The notes: generated by a model from the letters alone, not told the origin. 39,105 nt of DNA from an uncultured Desulfovibrio sp. (GCA_905235595.1 CAJOMG010000012.1:1-39105); one strand, 5' to 3'; shown: positions 1 to 8,146, counted from the first letter of the stretch. Program-made: numbers and translations.

Positions 1-2
1 GC

Positions 3-149
3 AATGCAGCGTGGACATGCGGATATTATAACGCATACTGTCACCGTTATACCCTCGTTAAACGATTGGGTTCATATACCGCTTGGCGGCTTGAAATCCC
101 GCGTGGTTATGGTTACTATTTGAGCATGAACAAGCCAGCGTTGGCCTGA
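3..149 (+). CDS. C-terminal end of a winged-helix (OmpR-type) DNA-binding protein, partial
   Basis: The frame beginning at base 3 stays open from the window edge to TGA 147-149. Its last residues read VKRLGSYTAWRLEIPRGYGY followed by YL. This matches the third helix and wing of OmpR/PhoB-type transcription domains, where a recognition helix with R-L is followed by a strand ending in RG-x-GY-x-L. Only about 48 residues are inside the window, so receiver and start cannot be seen. It is probably a response regulator, but another winged-helix regulator is possible. It is not obviously coupled to the nuclease gene that starts 50 bases later. Confidence 0.5.
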   Translation, partial: NAAWTCGYYNAYCHRYTLVKRLGSYTAWRLEIPRGYGYYLSMNKPALA

Positions 150-199
150 ACCGTCAGCGAACATGGCAAGACAGCATGCCCCACAGTGAAGGACGCCGC

Positions 200-1015
200 A
201 TGAGCCACACCAAGCGTTGGGAAGACCTACAAATTCAAGACAACTTTCTTTTCCTAAAGGTCATGCAGAATGGCGATCTCTGCCGTCGGCTGCTTGAAAC
301 CTTGCTTGACATCAAAATTCGAAAGCTGTCGTATCCCGAAACTGAAAAGCTGCTTGCCACTAACCCCAACAAGCTGAGCGTTCGCCTTGACGTGTACGTG
401 ACGGACGAGAGCGGCAAAGTGTACGACATTGAAATGCAGGCGTCGAAACCCGCTGACGACAACAGGCTTGACTTGCGAACGCGCTACTACCAGTCCATGC
501 TAGATCAATCGGCTATTGAAAAAGGCGGGCGCTATGCCGACTTGCGCGAATCTTTCATCATCTTCATTTGCGCGTTTGACCCGTTTAAACTTGGCCGCCG
601 CCGCTACACGTTTCGCAATCTGTGCGTTGAACAAACAGTTCTGGCGTTGAAAGATCGAGCGACGAGGATTTTCCTGAACGCCAAGGGCGTTATTGGCAAG
701 GAAAGCGAGGAAGTTCAGCACTTTCTTAACTATGTGGCTGGCAATGCAGCAGAGGGACCACTTGCGAACGATATTGACGCCGAAGTAGCCCGTGTGAAGC
801 AACATGACGAAACAAAGGCGGAATATATGACACTTTCAGCACTGCTCGCTGACGAGCGTGACGAAGGGAAGGCGGAAGGCCGAGCGGAAGAGCGGCTAGA
901 CCTAATAACTAGTATGCTTTCTCGCGGATACTCACCCGAACAAATTAGCGACATTCTTGGTATCCTTCTTGATGAAGTGAAGTCACTTGTCGCCAAGGTA
1001 AAGCTCATTCAATGA
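200..1015 (+). CDS. Rpn-family PD-(D/E)XK recombination-promoting nuclease / putative transposase
   Basis: This 271-residue protein belongs to the Rpn/PDDEXK-type transposase-nuclease family, which cuts DNA and has been linked to recA-independent recombination and phage defence. The catalytic core is visible: D64 in RLDVYV and E78-x-Q80 in YDIEMQ, the family's D...ExQ pattern. A charged E/G/K/A-rich hinge (GKAEGRAEE) links it to a small helical tail (about 210-271) with the pattern LSRGYSPEQISDILG. I chose ATG 200 because GAAGGA lies 7 bases upstream; ATG 176 has no comparable site. An internal ATG at 827 (M210), with AAAGG at 814-818, could start a short C-terminal product. A degenerate second copy of the tail follows directly. 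The setting of broken genes suggests an accessory island. Confidence 0.8.
   Translation: MSHTKRWEDLQIQDNFLFLKVMQNGDLCRRLLETLLDIKIRKLSYPETEKLLATNPNKLSVRLDVYVTDESGKVYDIEMQASKPADDNRLDLRTRYYQSMLDQSAIEKGGRYADLRESFIIFICAFDPFKLGRRRYTFRNLCVEQTVLALKDRATRIFLNAKGVIGKESEEVQHFLNYVAGNAAEGPLANDIDAEVARVKQHDETKAEYMTLSALLADERDEGKAEGRAEERLDLITSMLSRGYSPEQISDILGILLDEVKSLVAKVKLIQ
814..829 (+). promoter_or_regulatory. candidate internal ribosome binding site and start codon for a short Rpn C-terminal product
   Basis: AAAGG at 814-818 lies 8 bases before an in-frame ATG at 827. Translation from here would give the last 62 residues of the nuclease, that is, the hinge and helical tail. In E. coli rpn genes, short C-terminal proteins made from internal starts have been reported to block the full-length toxin. 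The site is visible; its use is inferred. Confidence 0.4.
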
Positions 1016-1222
1016 CCGCTATGACATTTACAGCACTGCTCGCTGACGAGCGCTATGAAGGCAAGATGGAAGGGTTGGCTGAAGGGAAGGCGGAAGGCCG
1101 AAATGTCTCTTGGCATAGTGTCCTATATGCTCAGTCAAGGTCGTAAGGCTGACGAAATTAGCTCGATAATCGGCCTTCCTCTTGACGATGTCTTGGCGTT
1201 GGCTGCCAAGTCACAACATTAA
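827..1222 (+). repeat. tandem duplication of the Rpn C-terminal module
   Basis: Unit 1 is 827-1015, inside the intact nuclease gene. Unit 2 is 1021-1222. Both begin with a start codon and nearly the same bases: ATGACACTTTCAGCACTGCT in the first and ATGACATTTACAGCACTGCT in the second. Both also share the stretch CTCGCTGACGAGCG and the hinge stretch GAAGGGAAGGCGGAAGGCCG. The 3' halves have diverged in DNA but still match at protein level: MLSRGYSPEQISDILG against MLSQGRKADEISSIIG. Confidence 0.75.
1021..1222 (+). pseudogene. frameshifted second copy of the Rpn C-terminal tail
   Basis: ATG 1021 is 5 bases after the nuclease stop, close enough for translational coupling. Its frame reads MTFTALLADERYEGKMEG and then the E/G/K-rich hinge, but runs to a premature TAA at 1144. 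The rest of the module continues in another frame from ATG 1103 (MSLGIVSYMLSQGRKADEIS) to TAA 1220. One indel near 1100 separates the halves. It is either decaying duplicated sequence, or the second frame (39 residues, the complete helical tail) is still made as a stand-alone tail peptide. Confidence 0.65.
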
Positions 1223-1275
1223 CTTACTTTGCCAATTATTCTGGCACCATTCGCAACCATGCTGGAAAATCGTTC

Positions 1276-1533
1276 TTAAGACGGTAAGGCCAGCCACTTC
1301 AATATTGCAGCATACAACGTGATATCGTCTGCAGTGGCAGCGTATCCGTAGATACGCAAAAGGACTTCAAAGGTGGTAAAGGCCGCACGCTTATTTCCGT
1401 CTACAAAAGGGTGGCTGACAAGAAGGCTTTCCAAAAGGGCGCAAGTATCTTCCTTGATATTTTGATAGTAGCCGCTTTGAGGGCAAAAAACAAAAGACGG
1501 TTTTAAGAACACCTTCGCCAGAGTGCATTCCAG
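1276..1533 (-). pseudogene. 5'-truncated Doc/Fic-family toxin fragment
   Basis: The minus-strand frame carries the Doc/Fic signature HPFVDGNKR, the loop that binds nucleotide in these AMP-transferase/kinase-like toxins. Upstream in the same frame LECTLAK corresponds to the LLESALA-K segment of Doc proteins, then a YY pair and a helix lead into the motif. The first third of a normal Doc (about 125 residues) is missing. A stop lies upstream in frame and no ATG precedes the homologous part; GTG 1512 would start too late. The tail ends soon after the signature helix. No Phd-like antitoxin is visible beside it, so it is most likely a dead remnant of a toxin-antitoxin locus. Confidence 0.65.
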
Positions 1534-1688
1534 AACGATTCGAAAAGATGACGTATTTTTTTAGTTTTAAGTGATAAAATCCAACGGTATTTTTGACAGT
1601 ATCATTGAATAATTATAAAAATTTTCTTATTAAAATCAGTATGATTTATCTATTATCGAGCTCCCTCTCCGCCAAGCAAGGAATGACG

Positions 1689-1726
1689 GGGCTTTTCGGA
1701 AAATACCGAGAAGCCCTTTTCTCTTT
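1689..1726 (+). terminator. rho-independent terminator (plus strand)
   Basis: GGGCTTTTCGG (1689-1699) pairs with CCGAGAAGCCC (1706-1716) over 11 bp with one G-U pair, around loop AAAATA, followed by TTTTCTCTTT. No intact plus-strand gene precedes it. It lies in AT-rich DNA (about 1540-1665) that otherwise shows nothing, so it may belong to a gene lost by rearrangement, and it insulates the downstream DHH gene. Confidence 0.75.
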
Positions 1727-1799
1727 ACGACAGTGAGACAGCTGCACGATAAATATACACTGACATGCAAAGCAACATCCTAACGAGAAGGGTCATAGT

Positions 1800-2777
1800 A
1801 TGTCATGGAACGCCTTGCCGAAAATTTTGTCTGGTTCCCGTGTCTTTATTCAAACACACGATTTCCCTGATCCTGACGCCATTGCTAGTGCCTATGGTCT
1901 GCAGTACCTGCTCAACCAAAACGGCATCACCGCCACACTCTGCTACAGGGGTTCCATAGAGCGTGCATCCATGATGCATATTATTGACGCCTACCACATT
2001 GACATTCTGGAACAATCTCAAATCGGGGACATGCGTGAGAACGACAAGATTGTTTTGATAGACGGGCAAAAATTCAATGCCAATATGATTGATCTCCCCG
2101 GTGATGAAGTAGCCTGTATTGACCACCATCCCACGTTCTTCCCCTGTGAATATCAGTACAAGGATATACGCCAGGTTGGCGCATGCTCGAGCATCATTGC
2201 CGACTACTTTCTTTCCGCAAATATACCGCTGACAACTGAGGTGGCTACGATTTTACTTTTTGGTCTGCGTGTGGATACAGAAAATATGACGCGCGGTGTC
2301 ACTGATCTGGATCTGGATGTTTTTCCTGCCCTCTACCGCAAGGCCGATCAGAGCATGCTGGAAAATTTGGCTGCCAAAAGTCTCGTGTTCACTGACCTGA
2401 AGGCTTTCGGGTCAGCCATTGAAAACATACGTGTTTTTGGCCATGTTGGTTTCGCCAGCATTCCCTTTGCCTGCCCAGACCCCCTCATTGCGCAGGTGGC
2501 AGATTTCATCCTCGCACTGGCAGAGGTGGATGTGGCCGTTATCTGGTCATGGCGCCCCACCGGCGTTAAATTCTCTGTACGCAGCGTACTGGAGGCCATC
2601 CACAGCGGTAACATGCTGGCCGAGGTGCTTGCGGATATCGGCAGCGGGGGAGGACATGCCCGTATGGCGGGTGGCTTCATCCCGTCTACACACCTTTCCA
2701 AGCTGGGGCAGGATAATTCCATGCGTGATACGGGGCTGATAGACCGATTCCTGACCTACATACGTCGGCACGCATAA
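1800..2777 (+). CDS. DHH-family phosphoesterase (NrnA/RecJ-like)
   Basis: A 325-residue protein of the DHH-DHHA1 superfamily, manganese-dependent phosphodiesterases that include NrnA nanoRNase/pAp phosphatase and cyclic-dinucleotide hydrolases. Motif I is H20-DFPDPDAIAS, motif II is VLID88G, and motif III is the eponymous D108-H-H in ACIDHHP. The DHHA1 substrate loop is SGGGHARMAGG near the C-terminus. There is no PAS, GGDEF or membrane segment, so it is not a GdpP-type enzyme. GAGAAGGG sits 8 bases before ATG 1800. Likely substrates are short oligoribonucleotides or 3'-phosphoadenosine-5'-phosphate, but the exact one cannot be read from the sequence. The transporter genes follow after 220 bases, so co-transcription is unproven. 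Confidence 0.85.
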   Translation: MSWNALPKILSGSRVFIQTHDFPDPDAIASAYGLQYLLNQNGITATLCYRGSIERASMMHIIDAYHIDILEQSQIGDMRENDKIVLIDGQKFNANMIDLPGDEVACIDHHPTFFPCEYQYKDIRQVGACSSIIADYFLSANIPLTTEVATILLFGLRVDTENMTRGVTDLDLDVFPALYRKADQSMLENLAAKSLVFTDLKAFGSAIENIRVFGHVGFASIPFACPDPLIAQVADFILALAEVDVAVIWSWRPTGVKFSVRSVLEAIHSGNMLAEVLADIGSGGGHARMAGGFIPSTHLSKLGQDNSMRDTGLIDRFLTYIRRHA

Positions 2778-2997
2778 CAGATATGGTTTTGTGCAAAAAC
2801 AGCGAGTGCATGAATAACCGTACCAGGCCTATTTACACATGGCAAAAATAGTCCTCCTGTTTCATGCCTTGCGTCCCCTGCTGCCATCTGTTAAAAAAAA
2901 ATCCCTTTCACTTCGGCCCATGCAATGCTGCCTACATGGATTCACACCGACGGCCAGCATAAAAATGTTTTTCAGATCAAAAAAAAGGAAGCACACC

Positions 2998-3741
2998 ATG
3001 AAAAAATTTTTCGTCTGCACCCTGCTGGTTGCCGTTCTGGCAGCAATTCCAGCTTTTGCGGAAAAAACCTACATCAATGGCATAGACCCCAACTATCCGC
3101 CCTTTGCCTATGTTGATGAAAAAACAGGGCAGCCGGCAGGCTTCGACGTGGATTCCATGAACTGGATAGCCAAAACCATGGGCTTTAAAGTCGATCACAA
3201 GCCCATGGCATGGGACGGTATCATTCCCGCTCTGCTTGCAAAACAAATTGACATGGTTGATTCCGGCATGAGCATCACTCCTGAACGGGCCAAAATGGTA
3301 CAATTTTCCTTGCCATACTGGACGGTTTCCCGTGTATTTGTAGTATCGGCAGACTCTAAGCTGACCCCGGAACAGATTTTGAAGACAAAACTGCTACTCG
3401 GTGTGCAGCGTGGCACGTCTGAAGCCAATGCCATCAAGAAGGAACAAGCAGAAAAAGGGTATGCATTCGAACTCCGTTTTTACGATTCCGCCCCTCTTGC
3501 TATTGAAGATTTGCTCAATGGCCGCATTCAGGCAGCGCTTATGGATGAATTGCCCGCCGACAACGCCATCAAGACCGGGCGCGCCGTCAAAAAAGCCGGC
3601 ACTCATGGTGAGCCTGATAATTTTGGCGTGGCCCTGCGCAAGAACGACAAAGAGCTGGAGCAGCTCATCAACGAAGGCTATAAAAAGCTCATGGCCGACC
3701 CTTACTGGAAGGAACTCCAGAAAAAGTATTTGAGCAAGTAA
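2998..3741 (+). CDS. polar amino-acid ABC transporter, periplasmic substrate-binding protein
   Basis: A 247-residue family-3 solute-binding protein (SBP_bac_3). MKKFFVCTLLVAVLAAIPAFA is a Sec signal peptide with an AFA cleavage site and no lipobox cysteine, so the protein should be soluble in the periplasm. The mature start, IDPNYPPFAYVD followed by AGFDVD, is the family's ligand-binding entry, and VDSGMSITPERA is the central signature. ATG 2998 is chosen because AAAAGGAAG precedes it and the signal peptide starts there; an upstream in-frame start would only add non-coding-looking residues. It heads a four-gene transporter cluster. Ligand specificity (His, Gln, Arg and others) is not decidable by eye. 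Confidence 0.9.
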   Translation: MKKFFVCTLLVAVLAAIPAFAEKTYINGIDPNYPPFAYVDEKTGQPAGFDVDSMNWIAKTMGFKVDHKPMAWDGIIPALLAKQIDMVDSGMSITPERAKMVQFSLPYWTVSRVFVVSADSKLTPEQILKTKLLLGVQRGTSEANAIKKEQAEKGYAFELRFYDSAPLAIEDLLNGRIQAALMDELPADNAIKTGRAVKKAGTHGEPDNFGVALRKNDKELEQLINEGYKKLMADPYWKELQKKYLSK

Positions 3742-3759
3742 ACAAACCAGAAATCAGCA

Positions 3760-3785
3760 TGGGGCAGTTTACCGATGCTGCCCCA
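3760..3785 (+). other. intercistronic stem-loop between binding protein and permease genes
   Basis: TGGGGCAG (3760-3767) pairs perfectly with CTGCCCCA (3778-3785) around a 10-base loop, without a U-tract. In many ABC operons such a hairpin protects the binding-protein mRNA from 3' decay and raises its level above the permeases. That role is inferred here. Confidence 0.6.
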
Positions 3786-3811
3786 GCACTGGATTAAGGC
3801 GCTTCGCTGTC

Positions 3812-4504
3812 ATGCATTCATTGTATGTCGTATACAATGCACTCCCCTCCATGTTGGCGGGCAGTCTTGTAACCATGGGCAATGTTGCCCTGTCACTGAC
3901 AATGGGCCTGCTGCTGGGCGTGCCCATGGCAGTGGCACAAGTGTATGGCAACGCGTGGGTTCGCAGGCTGGTAATGTTATACGTATGGTTCTTCCGGGGA
4001 GTGCCCATCCTCGTCTTGCTGTTTCTTTGTTATGGCCTGTTCATCAGCATGGGTATAGCCATGCCTCCCTTTTTCATTTGCTGTCTTGTGCTGGGCTGTA
4101 CCAGTACGGCCTACCAGTCGCAGATTTTCCGGGGTGCCATTGAGAGCATTCCACGAGGGCAACTCAATGCTGCGCGCGCATTGGGCATGCACGACAGCAT
4201 GGCCATACGCAGCATCATCCTGCCCCAGGCCATGCGCCTTTCCATCCCAGGCTGGGCCAACGAATTTTCCATCCTGCTCAAAGATTCGGCCATCTGCTTC
4301 GTACTTGGTACACAGGACATCATGGCCCGCACCTCTTTTGCTGCGGCACGCACTCATGAACATCTGGCCCTGTATGCTGCAGCGGGGGTGCTCTATTTCG
4401 TACTGACGCTGGCGGTGCTCAAACTCTTGCGTCGCCTGGAACAAAAAGTCCATGTGCCCGGCTATTCTTCAGGAATTGGCATGGAAGGCATGGGTATGGG
4501 ATAA
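3812..4504 (+). CDS. amino-acid ABC transporter permease (HisM/GlnP type)
   Basis: A 230-residue inner-membrane permease with about five hydrophobic segments. The cytoplasmic EAA loop that docks on the ATPase reads AARALGMHDSMAIRSIILPQ and then AMRLSIPGW, the polar amino-acid permease version. ATG 3812 is the first start of the frame; the upstream Shine-Dalgarno (AAGG, about 12 bases away) is weak, so translation may be modest. The gene is followed by the ATPase with 6 bases between stop and start. It should form a heterodimer with the second permease of the cluster. Confidence 0.88.
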   Translation: MHSLYVVYNALPSMLAGSLVTMGNVALSLTMGLLLGVPMAVAQVYGNAWVRRLVMLYVWFFRGVPILVLLFLCYGLFISMGIAMPPFFICCLVLGCTSTAYQSQIFRGAIESIPRGQLNAARALGMHDSMAIRSIILPQAMRLSIPGWANEFSILLKDSAICFVLGTQDIMARTSFAAARTHEHLALYAAAGVLYFVLTLAVLKLLRRLEQKVHVPGYSSGIGMEGMGMG

Positions 4505-4510
4505 TTGTGC

Positions 4511-5263
4511 ATGAACCAGCAAGCTGTATTGCGGGTTGAGGGAATTTGCAAGAAAATGGACGGCAAGTCCATTCTGGACGATTGCAGCCTCACAGTAAAC
4601 CGGGGGGAACTGAAGGTGCTTATTGGCCCCTCTGGTGCTGGCAAAAGTACCTTCCTGCAAAGTATCAACTGCCTGATTCCACCAGATGCCGGAGAAATTT
4701 ATCTTGAGGGCCAGCGCCTTGACCGCACTGATACTGCAGCATTGTGCGCCTTTCGAGCCCAGGTGGGGATGATCTTTCAAGATTTCAATCTCTTTGACCA
4801 CTTGACCGCCGAAGAAAATGTAGCCATTGCTCTGCGCAAGGTGCGCGGCATGAACGCTTCAGACGCCAAAGATCGCGCACAGAAGGAATTGGCTCTTGTG
4901 GGCCTTGCCCGCCGTGCCCTGCTTTATCCGGCCCAGCTCTCCGGCGGGCAGAAGCAGCGCGTGGCCATTGCCCGCGCCTTGGCCATGGATCCCAAAGTCA
5001 TTCTGTTGGATGAACCCACCTCGGCTCTGGACCCGGAACTGGTAGGCGAGGTGCTGTCTGTCATCCGCGACCTCGCGAGCGGAGGCATGACCATGGTCAT
5101 GGCAACTCACCAGATGGATTTTGCCCGAGCATTGGCTACTGAAATACTCTTCATGGAACGCGGTCGTATTATTGAACAGGGCGCCCCCGAGACATTACTG
5201 GCTGACGGCTCCAATACACGAACACGCGATTTTTGCCTGCGCTTGCTGGAAATGGGGGCGTGA
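4511..5263 (+). CDS. amino-acid ABC transporter ATP-binding protein (GlnQ/HisP type)
   Basis: A 250-residue ABC ATPase. Walker A is GPSGAGKST, Q-loop FQDFNLF, signature LSGGQKQR, Walker B VILLDEPTSALD and H-loop ATHQ. The length and the FNLF after the Q-loop glutamine are typical of polar amino-acid importers. I prefer ATG 4511 over TTG 4505, because the former follows a GGGTATGGG stretch at the end of the preceding gene. Its stop is 1 base before the GTG of the next permease, so the genes are translationally linked. Confidence 0.92.
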   Translation: MNQQAVLRVEGICKKMDGKSILDDCSLTVNRGELKVLIGPSGAGKSTFLQSINCLIPPDAGEIYLEGQRLDRTDTAALCAFRAQVGMIFQDFNLFDHLTAEENVAIALRKVRGMNASDAKDRAQKELALVGLARRALLYPAQLSGGQKQRVAIARALAMDPKVILLDEPTSALDPELVGEVLSVIRDLASGGMTMVMATHQMDFARALATEILFMERGRIIEQGAPETLLADGSNTRTRDFCLRLLEMGA

Positions 5264-5264
5264 C

Positions 5265-5933
5265 GTGTTGGACACTGTCTTCCTGACCAATGAACTACTC
5301 CCCGCCTTGAACCGTGGCCTGCTCGTCTCGCTGGCACTCATTATTCCCTCAGCCAGCCTGGGGTTTGCAGGAGGCGTACTGTTGGGTTGTGCCCGTGCCT
5401 TCGGGCCGCTTTGGCTCAGACGACTGGGAGATGCGTACACCGCGCTGATTCGTGGCGTGCCGCTCGCAGTACAACTTATGATGATTTACTATGCCTTGCC
5501 AAAGCTTGGCATTTTCTTTCCTCCCTTTGGGGCTGCCATGACAAGCTTTATCCTCTGTACTGCGGCCTATCAGTCAGAGTATGTGCGTGGCGCACTGCTT
5601 TCGATACGCCAGGGCCAGATACGTGCAGCACAGGCGCTGGGTTTCAGTACCCTGCAGACAATTACATGGATCATCATTCCCCAGGCCGCGAGACGAGCCC
5701 TTCCCGGCTGTGGCAACGAAATCGTCTATCTCATCAAATACAGCTCCCTTGCATACCTCGTTACGTGTATGGAACTCATGGGCGAAGGCAAGGTAATTGC
5801 ATCGGACACATTCCGCTTCACTGAAGTTTTTCTCGCTGTGGGCGCCTACTATCTGGCTATGGTCACCTTGGCCTCGCTATTGCTACGTCGCCTGGAAGAC
5901 CGTTTCCACATTCCAGGTTTTGGCATGCACTAG
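5265..5933 (+). CDS. amino-acid ABC transporter permease, second subunit
   Basis: A 222-residue permease starting at GTG 5265, directly after the ATPase stop. No in-frame ATG lies near the homologous start, and GGGGG is located just upstream within the ATPase gene. The EAA loop AAQALGFSTLQTITWIIIPQ is clear, and PGCGNEIVYLIKYSSLAYLV follows it as in HisQ/GlnP-like proteins. Together with the 3812-4504 permease it gives the hetero-dimeric channel of a polar amino-acid importer. Confidence 0.88.
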   Translation: MLDTVFLTNELLPALNRGLLVSLALIIPSASLGFAGGVLLGCARAFGPLWLRRLGDAYTALIRGVPLAVQLMMIYYALPKLGIFFPPFGAAMTSFILCTAAYQSEYVRGALLSIRQGQIRAAQALGFSTLQTITWIIIPQAARRALPGCGNEIVYLIKYSSLAYLVTCMELMGEGKVIASDTFRFTEVFLAVGAYYLAMVTLASLLLRRLEDRFHIPGFGMH

Positions 5934-6035
5934 CATAGGTATTGCGCGGACATGTCCTCACCCTCTACAATACTCTAACACCAGCACAGCACGTTGCACC
6001 ACGGCGTCGAGGCTATGCTGCATAAGGAATACTCC

Positions 6036-7100
6036 ATGGTTATCCACTGCCGTTTTGTTGTGCCGCTGCTCTGCCTGTTGTTGCCCTTGTCCTTACTGTC
6101 TGCAAGTGCCAGCGCAGCCAATGACAGGCAAGCCCCCCTGAATGTGGCTCTTCTGCTCGAAACTCCCCTTGGCGACCACGACTGGAATGATGCCCTGGCC
6201 GCAGGTCTCCAACGCGCGGAACGTGAACTGCATGTGCATGCCAGAGTTGTTGTCGCTCCTCAGGAACAGGATATGGCAAACCTTGAAAACATCTTCCGCG
6301 AGGTGGCACGTGACAATGATCTCGTACTTGTGGCTTCTGACAGATTTCACGAAATCCTGCGCGATAATGCCGCCAATTTCCGTCATACCATGTTCGGATG
6401 TATTGACGCCGGAATTCGTGCGCCCAACATCATGTGCATAACCTTTGCAGATGAACAGGCAGCCTATCTGGCAGGTGCAGCAGCCGCCATGCTGGCCCGG
6501 CAAAAGTCCTTGCCCGGCCTGCATGGGCAAAAAATTCTGGGCTGGCTTTCTGGAGAGAATATTCCCACCATGCGTTCACTGCTCAATGGATTCACGGAAG
6601 GTGCGCGCATTATTGATCCGGAAATGCGCGTCATCCATTCCATTGTCGGCTCGTTCGGCGATGCAGAAGCGGGACGCCGGGAAGCCCGCAAGCTGCTGGA
6701 TCAAGGGGCAGACGTGCTTGTACTCGCCTGTGGCATGGGGAATGCCCCTGCCCTTGAGGAAGTGAAGGCGCACAATGCCTACGCCATAGGGCTCAACACA
6801 AACCATGATTCGCAACTGCCCGGCCGAGTGTTGACCTCCATCCTCAAATATCCGGATACGGCTGTCTATGACCTCGTGGCTGCAGCAGCCACAGGCACTT
6901 TCAAAGGTAAGGAAATCCTCGTACGGAACTTAGACAATGGCGGCGTGAATATTACGGACATGCAGCCATTCAAGGCAGCTACCAACGCCAGTTTATCCCA
7001 AGATATGGACAGACGCCTGAACGAATTGCGCAGGGAAATCCTGCACGGCGGGGTGCGCCTCAAATCTTTGCGCGCCCGTACCTTATGCGACTGCCTCTAG
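6036..7100 (+). CDS. BMP-family periplasmic substrate-binding protein
   Basis: A 354-residue protein related to the basic membrane protein (BMP/PnrA) family, periplasmic binding proteins best known for purine nucleosides. An export signal is clear: VVPLLCLLLPLSLLSASASA, with no lipobox cysteine. The fold signatures are LLLETPLGDHDWNDA at the start, ADEQAAYLAGAAAA in the middle and DVLVLACGMGN later. ATG 6036 is chosen for the AAGGA 8 bases upstream and for the signal peptide; TTG 5994 and ATG 6015 are alternatives. It follows the amino-acid transporter by about 100 bases, but no nucleoside-type ATPase or permease is in the window. It may share the neighbouring transporter, act as a sensor, or have partners elsewhere. 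The gene ends 6 bases from the convergent galE end. Confidence 0.78.
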   Translation: MVIHCRFVVPLLCLLLPLSLLSASASAANDRQAPLNVALLLETPLGDHDWNDALAAGLQRAERELHVHARVVVAPQEQDMANLENIFREVARDNDLVLVASDRFHEILRDNAANFRHTMFGCIDAGIRAPNIMCITFADEQAAYLAGAAAAMLARQKSLPGLHGQKILGWLSGENIPTMRSLLNGFTEGARIIDPEMRVIHSIVGSFGDAEAGRREARKLLDQGADVLVLACGMGNAPALEEVKAHNAYAIGLNTNHDSQLPGRVLTSILKYPDTAVYDLVAAAATGTFKGKEILVRNLDNGGVNITDMQPFKAATNASLSQDMDRRLNELRREILHGGVRLKSLRARTLCDCL

Positions 7101-7106
7101 CAGACC

Positions 7107-8093
7107 CTACCCGTCATAGCCATTCGGATGCGCTTTGTGCCATCGCCAGGCAGAAGCGATGATCTCCTCTATGCCTGCCTTGGCTTGCCAGTCAAGCACA
7201 GCTCTGGCTTTTGCAGCAGAAGCCACAAGTTGTGCCGGGTCTCCAGCGCGGCGCGGCCCGATGGTAGCGGGAATGTTGTGTCCCGTCACGCGGCGTGCGG
7301 CCTCCACCATCTGCAGCACGGAAAAACCCGCACCATTGCCGAGATTACAGCTCGTACTTTTGCCGCCGCTACATAGATACTCAATGGCCCGAAGATGGGC
7401 ATCCACAAGGTCCATCACGTCCAGATAGTCGCGGATGCACGTGCCGTCCTGGGTAGGATAGTCATTACCGAAAATGGTAATGCTCGAGCGTTTGCCAAGG
7501 GGTACCTGCAGGATGAGGGGAATGAGGTGACTCTCCGGCCTGTGATCCTCCCCGATGGAACCATCAGGCCAGGCCCCTGCCACATTGAAATAGCGCAAAA
7601 CCACGGAACGGATACCATAGGCCTGCCCTACCCAGTGCATCATGCGCTCCATGACGAGCTTGCTTTCGCCGTAAGGATTGGTAGGTCGCAGGGCGGCATC
7701 CTCGCTGATGGGGACACTCTCCGGCTCACCGTACACGGACGCGGTGGAAGAAAAGACAATTTTCCCCGTGCCGTGCCTGACCATGGCATCCAGCAATGCC
7801 ATCATACCGCCAATGTTATTCTGAAAATACTTGAGCGGCTGCTCTACGCTTTCGCCCACCAGTGAACTGGCGGCAAAATGCAGTACGACGTCAATGGGCT
7901 GTTCCGTGAAAACGGCATCCAGCAGTGGAGCATCACGCATATCCCCCACATACAGGCGCACGCCAGCGGGTACAGCGGCCCTGTGCCCTGTCAGGAAATT
8001 ATCCAGTACAACGGGGGTATCGCCCCTGGCCAGCAATGCCCGCACATTGTGTGAACCGATATACCCCGCACCACCGCAAACAAGAATAACCAT
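7107..8093 (-). CDS. galE: UDP-glucose 4-epimerase
   Basis: A 328-residue extended short-chain dehydrogenase that interconverts UDP-glucose and UDP-galactose for surface polysaccharide synthesis. The NAD-binding motif is GGAGYIGSH at residues 7-15; the catalytic pair lies in YGESK, with the preceding serine in FSSTASVYG. The segment YFNVAGAWPDG is the usual substrate loop. ATG at 8093 is chosen because GAGGAA precedes it and NAD binding starts at once; an upstream in-frame start would add 36 unrelated residues. It lies 53 bases behind the radical SAM gene on the same strand, so the two may be co-transcribed. Confidence 0.95.
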   Translation of the reverse strand: MVILVCGGAGYIGSHNVRALLARGDTPVVLDNFLTGHRAAVPAGVRLYVGDMRDAPLLDAVFTEQPIDVVLHFAASSLVGESVEQPLKYFQNNIGGMMALLDAMVRHGTGKIVFSSTASVYGEPESVPISEDAALRPTNPYGESKLVMERMMHWVGQAYGIRSVVLRYFNVAGAWPDGSIGEDHRPESHLIPLILQVPLGKRSSITIFGNDYPTQDGTCIRDYLDVMDLVDAHLRAIEYLCSGGKSTSCNLGNGAGFSVLQMVEAARRVTGHNIPATIGPRRAGDPAQLVASAAKARAVLDWQAKAGIEEIIASAWRWHKAHPNGYDG

Positions 8094-8146
8094 GGCGTTC
8101 CTCGCCGTTATATGCCTCTGTATGACGCAAAAAACACAGTTTCGGC

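Noticed and set aside
1235-1260. A sigma54 promoter (TGGCAC motif near 1241)
   Set aside because: The GG to GC spacing is 8 rather than 10 bases, and no matching plus-strand gene follows.
2778-2997. A riboswitch before the amino-acid binding protein gene
   Set aside because: The 220 bases show no conserved riboswitch core or convincing terminator/antiterminator pair; only an ordinary untranslated region can be claimed.
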